A stretch of 7,149 nt of DNA from an uncultured Oscillospiraceae bacterium (GTDB lineage: Bacteria > Bacillota > Clostridia > Oscillospirales > Oscillospiraceae), in contig CALWXY010000021.1 of NCBI GenBank assembly GCA_944385595.1, positions 1-7,149 on the forward strand. Reading direction: 5' to 3'. This document shows positions 1 to 5,932 of this stretch, piece by piece. The notes under the pieces were generated by a model. The model did not search any database. It was not told the DNA's origin and saw only the letters and a list, made by a program, of their open reading frames with translations. Numbering within the stretch: position 1 is the first letter of the stretch; each line of letters begins with the position of its first letter. The position numbers were made by a program, and so were the translations under genes.

Positions 1-1100
1 GGCAGACAGGCTACATCAGGAACGACCTCATGAGCGCCACCGTCGACGGTCTCGCCGACGTGCCGTACACCGCATACTACGCCCCATACGTCGCCTGGGC
101 ATACCGCTGCGGCATTGCCTCCGGCACAAGCTCCAACGCCTTCTCGCCGGACAAGCCCATCACCCGCGAGGAGATCTGCATCAGTCTCTCGCGCTACTGT
201 GAATACCACGGTCTCGTGCTCCCCGTCGTCTGCGAGGCAACCCCATTCTCCGACGAGGCTCTGCTCACCGACCCCGAGGCGGTCTACGAGCTGCAGCAGG
301 CCGGGATAATTCAGGGCCGGGACGACGGCAGCTTCGACCCCGCCGCCTCCGTCAAGCGCTCCGAGGTTGCGGCGCTGTTCCAGCGCTACGGCAATGCCGA
401 CGTCACGGAGATTGAGACAGAGGAGCCTGTTGACAACTACAGCGGCTACCCGCTGTTCGCCAAGCTCGCGCCCTACTCGTCCAAGGCCGACAGCTCATAT
501 TTTGACGACGCCTGCTTCATCGGCCACTCGCTGGTCGTCGGCATGTCCAGCTATCTCGGCCTCCCCAACGCCGACTACTACGCCGTCAGCGGCATATCCG
601 CGAGCACCATGCTCACCTATGACCGTTTCCCTCTCGAGGAGACCTACGAGGATGAGGATGGCAACACCGTCAACGAGCTCGGCACCATCGCCGATGTGCT
701 CGCCGAGAACAGCTACGGTAAGGTTTACATAATGCTGGGCGTCAACGAGCTTGGCCCTGAAGACGACCACGCGAACATGTATTACAACAGCATGATCGAT
801 CTTGTGGAAATCGTGCAGGAGACTCAGCCGGGCGCAATCATCTATCTCATATCCATCACGCCCATAGGGCGTGACCGCTCCGAGAGCTCGGCCAACTTCA
901 ACCGCGAGAATGCCCTGCACTTCAACGACATGCTCCAGCAGGTCTCGCTCGACACCGGCGCCTACTACATCGACGCCTTCGGCGCCTTCTGCGACTCCAG
1001 CGGCTACATGCCCGCCGACTGCGTCACCGCAGACGGAATCCATCTGCTCGCCGCTAAATATTCTGTGCTGAAAGAGCTGCTGCTCACGCATACGGTATGA
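1..1100 (+). CDS. SLH-repeat surface protein with C-terminal SGNH/GDSL hydrolase domain (5' partial)
   Basis: Probable exported esterase or lipase-like hydrolase held at the cell wall by S-layer homology repeats; substrate unknown. The frame is open to the window edge (codons from position 3 read QTGYIRNDL before the first Met at 30), and no signal peptide follows that Met, so the true start lies upstream. Numbering from that Met: SLH repeat at about 8-60 (DVPYTAYYAPYVAWAY, then the TREE variant of the TRAE motif at 45-48); second repeat at about 71-120 (GIIQGRDDGSFDP, then KRSE); a Tyr- and acid-containing linker at about 122-160; SGNH domain 161-356. The SGNH blocks are visible: FIGHS with the predicted nucleophile Ser167, the Gly of SG at 187-188, LGVNE with Gly237/Asn239, and DGIH with Asp335/His338. 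Block I reads GHS rather than the usual GDS, and block III GVNE rather than GxND. The stop codon abuts the terminator palindrome. The domain calls are firm; the biological role is open. Confidence 0.9.
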   Translation, partial: QTGYIRNDLMSATVDGLADVPYTAYYAPYVAWAYRCGIASGTSSNAFSPDKPITREEICISLSRYCEYHGLVLPVVCEATPFSDEALLTDPEAVYELQQAGIIQGRDDGSFDPAASVKRSEVAALFQRYGNADVTEIETEEPVDNYSGYPLFAKLAPYSSKADSSYFDDACFIGHSLVVGMSSYLGLPNADYYAVSGISASTMLTYDRFPLEETYEDEDGNTVNELGTIADVLAENSYGKVYIMLGVNELGPEDDHANMYYNSMIDLVEIVQETQPGAIIYLISITPIGRDRSESSANFNRENALHFNDMLQQVSLDTGAYYIDAFGAFCDSSGYMPADCVTADGIHLLAAKYSVLKELLLTHTV

Positions 1101-1131
1101 AAAAACCGGAGGGAATTCCCTCCGGTTTTTT
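1101..1131. terminator. Bidirectional intrinsic terminator between convergent genes
   Basis: Positions 1101-1130 form a perfect 30-bp palindrome: five A, the arm CCGGAGGG, a central AATT, the arm CCCTCCGG, five T. As RNA it makes an 8-bp GC-rich stem with a 4-base loop, flanked by A:U pairs. The + strand has six T after the stem (1126-1131). The - strand also gives six U, because the A of the TGA stop at 1100 extends the run. It begins right after the stop of the SLH gene and lies 13 bases past the stop of the mreB-family gene, so it probably ends both transcripts. This rests on sequence form only. Confidence 0.93.
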
Positions 1132-1143
1132 ATTGTTCAAAAC

Positions 1144-2178
1144 TCAGCGCTCGCGCAGCTGGCGGCGTCTTGCGATATTCAGCATGCCCTCCTGCATCTC
1201 GTCGATCTTGAGCAGTCTGCGGCCAGCGCCGTAGGCCGCGCAGGACAGCGGGTCGTCGACCACGACGGTGGGTATGCCGGTGCGCTCGGCCACCAGCTTG
1301 TCGAAGCCCCAGAGCAGGCTGCCGCCGCCACTCATGACTATGCCGTTCACCGAGATGTCCGACACCAGCTCCGGCGGCGTGCGCTCGAGCACCATGTGCA
1401 CGGCCTCGAGTATCTTCATGCACGGCTCGGCCAGAGCCTCGACCATCTCGCTCGAGCTGACTCTGATGGTGCGCGGCATGCCGGTGACCAGGCAGCGGCC
1501 TTTGATCTCCTCGTAGCCGACCTCCGGCTTCGGGTATACGCAGCCAAGCGACAGCTTAATCTCCTCGGCGGTCTTCGCGCCTATGAGGACGTTGTGCTTG
1601 CGGCGTATGTATTTGACGATGGCCTCGTCAAATTCACTGCCGGCGGTTTTTATCGACTCGCACTCGGCGACGCCGCCGAGCGACACGACGGCCACCTCGG
1701 TGGTGCCGCCGCCTATATCAATGACCATGTGGCCGTCCGGGCGGGAGATGTCTATGCCCGCGCCGGTGGCCGTGGCCACGCCCTTCTCGAGCAGGTAGAC
1801 CTTGCGCGCGCCCGCCTCGATGATGGCGTCGACTATGGCGCGCTCCTCGACGCCGGTGACGCTGCTCGGCACGCAGCAGATGACGCGCGGCTTGAACAGG
1901 CTGAACGAGGTTATGCGGCTCAAAAACTCCTTCATCATGCGAACCGTCATATCGTAGTCGGAGATGACGCCCGCCGCTATTGGGTGGATGGCTATGATAT
2001 TCGCCGGGGTGCGGCCCAGCATCTTCTGGGCCTCCTCGCCCGCCTTGAGCAGACGCCCGGTGGTCTTGTCGACGGCGACGACGGACGGCTCGCGCAGGGC
2101 TATGCCCTTGCCGCGGACATAGGCGAGCACGTTGGATGTGCCGAGATCTATGGCAATGTCACTTTCAAAAAACAGCAT
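1144..2178 (-). CDS. mreB: MreB/Mbl-family rod-shape-determining actin homologue
   Basis: Bacterial actin that polymerises on the inner face of the membrane and guides elongasome cell-wall synthesis. The 344 residues match the family length. Visible motifs: phosphate-1 loop DLGTSN at 11-16, phosphate-2 loop DIGGGTTEV at 154-162, conserved TPPELVSDI at 267-275 and the adenosine motif IVMSGGGSLL at 280-289. The hydrophobic N-terminus (MLFF) and the FSLFKPR loop at 92-98 could touch the membrane. The segment usually reading IEEPxAAAIGAG reads LEKGVATATGAG (130-141), so Lys132 sits where the second, proposed catalytic Glu is expected. The ATG is preceded by TGAGGTG with 5-base spacing. It is the last gene of the operon, 41 bases after the comF-family gene, and ends at the terminator with no mreC or mreD following. 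It could be an Mbl- or MreBH-type paralogue; family membership is secure, the exact subtype is not. Confidence 0.93.
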   Translation of the reverse strand: MLFFESDIAIDLGTSNVLAYVRGKGIALREPSVVAVDKTTGRLLKAGEEAQKMLGRTPANIIAIHPIAAGVISDYDMTVRMMKEFLSRITSFSLFKPRVICCVPSSVTGVEERAIVDAIIEAGARKVYLLEKGVATATGAGIDISRPDGHMVIDIGGGTTEVAVVSLGGVAECESIKTAGSEFDEAIVKYIRRKHNVLIGAKTAEEIKLSLGCVYPKPEVGYEEIKGRCLVTGMPRTIRVSSSEMVEALAEPCMKILEAVHMVLERTPPELVSDISVNGIVMSGGGSLLWGFDKLVAERTGIPTVVVDDPLSCAAYGAGRRLLKIDEMQEGMLNIARRRQLRER

Positions 2179-2183
2179 GGTGT

Positions 2184-2190
2184 CACCTCA
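2184..2190 (-). promoter_or_regulatory. Ribosome binding site of the mreB-family gene
   Basis: On the - strand this reads TGAGGTG, 5 bases before the ATG at 2178. It lies in the 41-base gap after the comF-family stop. I see no convincing terminator or promoter in that gap, which supports co-transcription. Confidence 0.75.
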
Positions 2191-2219
2191 ATGTTATTTT
2201 TAACCGTTGGCTGTGGTTT

Positions 2220-2873
2220 TTAATCACGTCTGCGCGCGAGCGCGGCGCCCATCACCTTGTCCGCTCCGGCGAGCAGCAGGGTTTTCGCGCACTCGGACAT
2301 CGTCGCGCCGGTGGTGATGATATCGTCAATCAGCAGAATTCTCTTATCCGCCACCAGCTCCGGGTCGAGCACGCGGTAGGCCCCGCTGATATTCGCCCGG
2401 CGCTTTTCCGCCGAGCCCATCTTCGACTGCGCGGCGGTGTCGCGGATTTTCTCAAGCAGGGGCACGGCCTCGACGCCGAGCAGGCCGCCCAGCGCCTCGG
2501 AGAGCAGTCTCGCCTGGTCGTAGCCGCGGCGGCGCAGCCTTTTGCGGCTGACTGGTATCCACGTCAGCATGTCGAATGCTCCGTCGAACTCGCGCAGCAC
2601 GCCCTCGAGCATCAGGCGGGCGTAGGTGTCGGCGTAAATCCGGCGGGCGGCGAATTTGTATCTCAGCAGCGACTCGCGGACTTTGTCCTTATAAAAGAGC
2701 GGCGCGACGCAGCAGATGAAGTAGTCGCCGGTGACGCGGCACATCGAGCCGGTTCTCGGCAAATCCCTGCCGCAGTCCGGGCAGACCAGCAGCTCGCCGC
2801 GGACTATGGGGCGCGAGCAGAACGCGCATTTCGGCGGGAACAGCAGGTCGAGCAGGGCCGAAATCAGCTTCAA
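2220..2873 (-). CDS. comF: ComF-family phosphoribosyltransferase-like protein
   Basis: ComF-family protein with an N-terminal zinc ribbon and a C-terminal phosphoribosyltransferase fold. Relatives are needed for natural DNA uptake in Bacillus and other competent bacteria and are thought to work in the cytoplasm with the ssDNA-import machinery. The 217 residues are near the usual length. Visible features: Cys16/Cys19 and Cys31/Cys34 as two CxxC pairs; RYKFAARR at 71-78; IPVSRKRLRRRGYDQA at 106-121, matching the family's P-x-S-xx-R-xxx-RG-x-xQ pattern; the QSKMGSAEKRRANISGAY region at 149-166; and the PRPP-binding loop ILLIDDIITTGAT at 179-191. The start is TTG, chosen because it lies 8 bases after a strong GGAGG and because the Cys-rich domain follows at once. 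It begins 3 bases after the recD2 stop, suggesting coupled translation. Family call firm; a role in transformation in this organism is inference. Confidence 0.92.
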   Translation of the reverse strand: MKLISALLDLLFPPKCAFCSRPIVRGELLVCPDCGRDLPRTGSMCRVTGDYFICCVAPLFYKDKVRESLLRYKFAARRIYADTYARLMLEGVLREFDGAFDMLTWIPVSRKRLRRRGYDQARLLSEALGGLLGVEAVPLLEKIRDTAAQSKMGSAEKRRANISGAYRVLDPELVADKRILLIDDIITTGATMSECAKTLLLAGADKVMGAALARRRD

Positions 2874-2876
2874 GGC

Positions 2877-5090
2877 TCAGACCTCCCCCGCAAGCCGGGC
2901 GCGCAGCCCGCTGTACCGCCGGGTCTGGCGGTGGTTGTCTATCATGTAGTCGACTGCGGCGTCGTCCCCGACGGCGATGAGCAGCTCACGCGCGCGGGTT
3001 ATGGCCGTGTACAGCACGCCGCGGCTTAAAAGCATCTGCGGCGCGCGGCAGGCCGAGAACACCACCGCGCGATACTCGCTGCCCTGGGATTTGTGCACGG
3101 TCATGGCGTAGGCGTGCTCAAGCTCCGACAGCATGTCGAAGCCGTAGACGGCGCTACGCCCGTCGAAATCTATGAGCAGACGCTCCTCGTTCGGGTGGAT
3201 GGCGGCTATGAAGCCTATGTCGCCGTTGAATATGCCAGCGCCGGAGCCGCTTCCGTCGGCCTTACGCCACATTATATCATAGTTATTGCGTATCTGCATC
3301 ACTCTGTCGCCCTCGCGGAAGACGACTTCGCCGAATCGCTTCTCTTTTTTCTGTCCGTCGGGCGGGTTGAGGCGCTCCTGCAGGCGGCGGTTGAGCGCCA
3401 CCGTGCCCAGCTCTCCCCTTCTCGTCGGCGAGAGCACCTGTATGTCCGCCGCCGGTATGCCCATGTTCTCCGGCAGGCGGCGCGAGCAGAGGTCGAGGAT
3501 TGTGTCTGCCGCCTGGGCCGGCTCTCGTCTTCTCAGGAAGAAAAAGCCGTTTTTATTCTCCGTCAGATTCGGGTGCTCGCCGCGGTTTATCATATGTGCG
3601 TTGCGGACTATGGCGCTCTCCCCGCTCTGGCGGAATATCTCGGTGAGGCGGACGGTGTCAATTTTGCCGCTGCGGATGACGTCGAGGAACAGGTTGCCCG
3701 GCCCGACACTAGGCAGCTGGTCGGCGTCGCCCACCATTACCAGCCGGCACTCCGGCGGCATGGCGGCCAGCAGGCCGCGCATAAGTGTTATGTCAACCAT
3801 CGAGCACTCGTCGAGGATGACGGCCTCGCAGCTCAGCGGGTCGCTCTCGTCTTTTTTGAACACCTGCAGGCCGGTCTCCTTGGAGTAACCGGTCTCCAGC
3901 AGGCGGTGGATGGTGTAGGCCTCGCGTCCGGTCAGCTCGCTCATGCGCTTGGCGGCGCGCCCCGTCGGCGCGGCGAGGCAGGTCTCAAGCCCCAGCTTCT
4001 CGTACAGCGCGACTATGGCGCGCACGCATGTGGTCTTGCCGGTGCCGGGGCCGCCGGTGAGCACCATGACCCGGCGCTTTGCCGCCGTCTCTATTGCTTG
4101 GCGCTGCAGTGGCGCGTATTGAACGCCCTGCTCTCTCTGTATCCGCTCGAGCAGCGAGTCGACATCCACGGAGTTCTCCTCCGCTATGCCGCTCATGGCG
4201 GCGAGGCGCTGCGCGGTGTAGCTCTCGGCCTCGTGCAGGCGCTCAAGGTAGCAGGCACGGCATGAGGCCACCTGCTCCTCCACTATCTCGCCGCGCTCGA
4301 TAAGCTCGTCCAGCTGGGCTGTGACCAGCTCTGTGCCGACGCTTATGAGCTGCGCCGTGGCCGCCGTGAGCTTGTCCCGCGGGATAAAGACGTGGCCGTT
4401 ATTCGAGTTGTGCGCCAGCTCAAAAACTATAGCCGCCGCTATGCGCGGCTCGGCGTCGCCCTCGAGGCCGAGGTCGAGCGCGAGCGCGTCGGCCTCGGCG
4501 AACTGGGCGCCTATCAGCTCGGAGCAGAGTATGTAGGGATTTTCCTCCACGAGGTCGAGCGCGGCCTCGCCGTAGTACTGGTAGAGCCGCATGGCTATCT
4601 GCGGCTCGAGCTTGTGCTGGTACATAAACTCCATCAGGCGGCGCAGCCCGGTCTGGCGGCGGAAGCTCTCGGAGATCTCGCGCGCCTTGCGCAGGCTGAT
4701 GCCCTTTATCTCCGCCAGCTTCTCCGGGTGCTTCTCGATGACGTCGAGCGAATTATCGCCGAAGCTGTTGACTATCATCGAGGCCAGCGCCGGGCCTATG
4801 CCGCGCACTACGCGGCTGGCGAGGTATTCGTAAATCGCCGCGGCGCCGGACGGCATGAAGCGCTCCGCCCACTCGGCCTTGAACTGCTCGCCGTGGGTCG
4901 GGTGGCGGGTCCACTCGCCGAACAGTATGAGCTGTTCGCCCGGCGCGGCAAACGGCAGGCAGCCGACTGCCGTGACGCTGTCCCCGTCGGAGCTGTTCAG
5001 TTTTAAGACGGTGTAGCCGTTCTCCTCGTTCTGGTAGATGACCGCGGAGACCACGCCGGATATTTCAATCAGTTCCCTGTCCTGCTCCAT
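2877..5090 (-). CDS. recD2: RecD2-type ATP-dependent 5'-3' DNA helicase
   Basis: Superfamily 1B helicase of the RecD2 (RecD-like, RecBC-independent) type, which unwinds DNA 5' to 3' and takes part in repair and replication-fork maintenance. The 737 residues fit the family. The N-terminal region (ISGVVSAVIYQNEENGYTVLKL begins at 10) and the helix-hairpin-helix-like segments around 96-145 (GIGPALA, IKGISLRKA) are RecD2 hallmarks. Helicase motifs: I GGPGTGKTT 346-354, Ia AAPTGRAAK 373-381, II ILDECSMVD 425-433, III VMVGDADQLPSVGPGN 451-466, IV LTEIFRQ 482-488, V MTVHKSQGSEY 663-673, VI LYTAITRAR 693-701. I chose the ATG at 5090; a TTG at 5108 would add six residues but has no ribosome binding site. 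A GGGAG lies 11 bases before the ATG, within the preceding gene, which overlaps recD2 by 26 bases. No motif is missing, so it should be active. Confidence 0.96.
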   Translation of the reverse strand: MEQDRELIEISGVVSAVIYQNEENGYTVLKLNSSDGDSVTAVGCLPFAAPGEQLILFGEWTRHPTHGEQFKAEWAERFMPSGAAAIYEYLASRVVRGIGPALASMIVNSFGDNSLDVIEKHPEKLAEIKGISLRKAREISESFRRQTGLRRLMEFMYQHKLEPQIAMRLYQYYGEAALDLVEENPYILCSELIGAQFAEADALALDLGLEGDAEPRIAAAIVFELAHNSNNGHVFIPRDKLTAATAQLISVGTELVTAQLDELIERGEIVEEQVASCRACYLERLHEAESYTAQRLAAMSGIAEENSVDVDSLLERIQREQGVQYAPLQRQAIETAAKRRVMVLTGGPGTGKTTCVRAIVALYEKLGLETCLAAPTGRAAKRMSELTGREAYTIHRLLETGYSKETGLQVFKKDESDPLSCEAVILDECSMVDITLMRGLLAAMPPECRLVMVGDADQLPSVGPGNLFLDVIRSGKIDTVRLTEIFRQSGESAIVRNAHMINRGEHPNLTENKNGFFFLRRREPAQAADTILDLCSRRLPENMGIPAADIQVLSPTRRGELGTVALNRRLQERLNPPDGQKKEKRFGEVVFREGDRVMQIRNNYDIMWRKADGSGSGAGIFNGDIGFIAAIHPNEERLLIDFDGRSAVYGFDMLSELEHAYAMTVHKSQGSEYRAVVFSACRAPQMLLSRGVLYTAITRARELLIAVGDDAAVDYMIDNHRQTRRYSGLRARLAGEV
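2882..2890 (-). promoter_or_regulatory. Ribosome binding site deciding the TTG start of the comF-family gene
   Basis: The - strand reads GGGGGAGGT here, a near-ideal Shine-Dalgarno sequence inside the last codons of recD2. Its GGAGG core is 8 bases from the TTG at 2873. The strong site makes the non-ATG start credible. Confidence 0.75.
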
Positions 5091-5397
5091 TAAAATCCAA
5101 ACTCCCAAAATGCACGAGCTTCTCGCCTCTGGCTATGGCCTGGGCGGTGAGCCGCGCCGTCTCTCCCATGCCGCGGTCGCATATCACAATCTCGCCGGGC
5201 ATGGTGCCGTTTTCCAGCAGCCAGAGCAGACCGGACACGGTGTGCTCCAGTCCGGGCGCGTCGCCGCTGACGCCGACGCATATCTGTATGGAGATGTTCT
5301 CCATGCGCTCCACCGGCGTCACGAACGCGCCGCTGAGATACCATGCGGCAAGTATGACCGCCGACGAGACGGCCAGTGCCGTGAATACTGTGTCCAT
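5065..5397 (-). CDS. Unrecognised small membrane-anchored protein
   Basis: I do not recognise a family for this 110-residue protein. Residues 6-26 (TALAVSSAVILAAWYLSGAFV) form one likely membrane helix or uncleaved signal anchor. A soluble part follows, with two hydrophobic strands (ISIQICVGV at 35-43 and GEIVICDRG at 68-76) around a helix-like stretch (GLEHTVSGLLWLLENG, 49-64), then ETARLTAQAIARG at 79-91. This alternation, with an acidic residue after the second strand, loosely recalls the opening half-fold of GT2 glycosyltransferases or other Rossmann-like domains, but it is far too short for a complete enzyme. It is probably a real gene: ATG start, strong GAGGGGGGA ribosome binding site 6 bases upstream, and a position inside a compact operon with a 26-base overlap into recD2. 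Function unknown. Confidence 0.75.
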   Translation of the reverse strand: MDTVFTALAVSSAVILAAWYLSGAFVTPVERMENISIQICVGVSGDAPGLEHTVSGLLWLLENGTMPGEIVICDRGMGETARLTAQAIARGEKLVHFGSLDFNGAGQGTD

Positions 5398-5403
5398 TCA
5401 AAG

Positions 5404-5412
5404 TCCCCCCTC
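5404..5412 (-). promoter_or_regulatory. Ribosome binding site of the small membrane-anchored protein gene
   Basis: The - strand reads GAGGGGGGA, 6 bases before the ATG at 5397. It supports the reality of the 110-residue gene. It lies in the 46-base gap (5398-5443), which holds no clear promoter or terminator. Confidence 0.7.
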
Positions 5413-5443
5413 GCGCCATAATATGCGCCGGAGGGCGCTGTGT

Positions 5444-5932
5444 TCAATTTAAAATCGAGGTAAAACCAAAGGTCAGCCCCGTTATGAGGAAGCCCGCGAC
5501 CACCACGCCGAGGAATATGGCGCACATGGCGTTGCGCAGGCGCATGTTCATGAGCGCCGCAATCAGCGCGCCAGTCCACGCGCCCGTGCCGGGCAGCGGG
5601 ATGGCGACCAGAATCATCAGGCCCCAGAACTGGTACATGTGCACCTTTTCCCACTTGCCTCTGGCGCGGCGCTCTATCTTGTCCAGCACTGTCGCCACTC
5701 GGTCAAAGCGCCTTCTCAGCCACTTGAATATGCGGCGGATGAACAGGATGATAAACGGAACCGGCACGAAATTGCCTATCATGCTCACCAGCATGGCCGT
5801 CATATGGTTCAGCCCCATGCCGACGCCCAGAGGTATCGCGCCGCGCAGCTCCAAAATCGGCAGCATGGCCACGAAAAAGGTGATGAGCATCTCGCCCGCT
5901 TCGGTCTGCTTGAGTATATCTATGAGGTTCAT
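5444..5932 (-). CDS. Small integral membrane protein, Sm_multidrug_ex (COG2426) family
   Basis: Membrane protein of the family labelled 'putative small multi-drug export protein' (PF06695); transport has not been shown for most members, so the name should be taken lightly. The 162 residues match the family length. The signature LPILELRGAIPLG is at 24-36 and the second conserved motif IPLPGTGAWTGAL at 111-123. Hydrophobic segments lie at about 14-36, 43-66, 102-128 and 135-158, with a very basic stretch between (RRIFKWLRRRF at 66-76, on to KIERRARGKWEK) likely on the cytoplasmic side. The ATG at 5932 overlaps the uvrA stop as ATGA, giving coupled translation; AAAGGAG stands 13 bases upstream. 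An in-frame ATG at 6007 would add 25 Arg-rich residues inside uvrA and is rejected. Its link to DNA repair, if any, is unknown. Confidence 0.9.
   Translation of the reverse strand: MNLIDILKQTEAGEMLITFFVAMLPILELRGAIPLGVGMGLNHMTAMLVSMIGNFVPVPFIILFIRRIFKWLRRRFDRVATVLDKIERRARGKWEKVHMYQFWGLMILVAIPLPGTGAWTGALIAALMNMRLRNAMCAIFLGVVVAGFLITGLTFGFTSILN

Noticed and set aside
30..32. ATG at 30 as the true start of the SLH-SGNH protein
   Set aside because: An AGGA stands 8 bases upstream, but the frame is open to the window edge and no export signal follows this Met, which an SLH-anchored protein needs.
495..1091. A 198-residue open frame on the - strand, antisense to the SGNH domain
   Set aside because: The + strand frame carries SLH and SGNH motifs; the antisense product is low-complexity (Val, Gly, Ala, Asp) without a domain, and lies beyond the terminator for - strand transcripts.
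2179..2219. Possible promoter or terminator in the AT-rich gap between the comF- and mreB-family genes
   Set aside because: Only a 4-bp AACC/GGTT pairing and no clear -35/-10 pair were seen; beyond the ribosome binding site nothing can be supported.
1396..2223. A 275-residue open frame on the + strand, antisense to the mreB-family gene
   Set aside because: It mirrors the codon bias of a well-supported gene and shows no motif.
3093..4265. A 390-residue open frame on the + strand, antisense to recD2
   Set aside because: It lies wholly inside recD2, which has every helicase motif. The translation is rich in Ala, Val, Arg and His with no domain, as expected from a GC-rich codon pattern read on the other strand.
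5425..5438. Small inverted repeat GCGCC-GGAG-GGCGC in the gap before the small membrane protein gene
   Set aside because: The stem is only 5 bp and no T run follows on the - strand, so it is not a convincing terminator. Such repeats arise easily by chance in GC-rich DNA.
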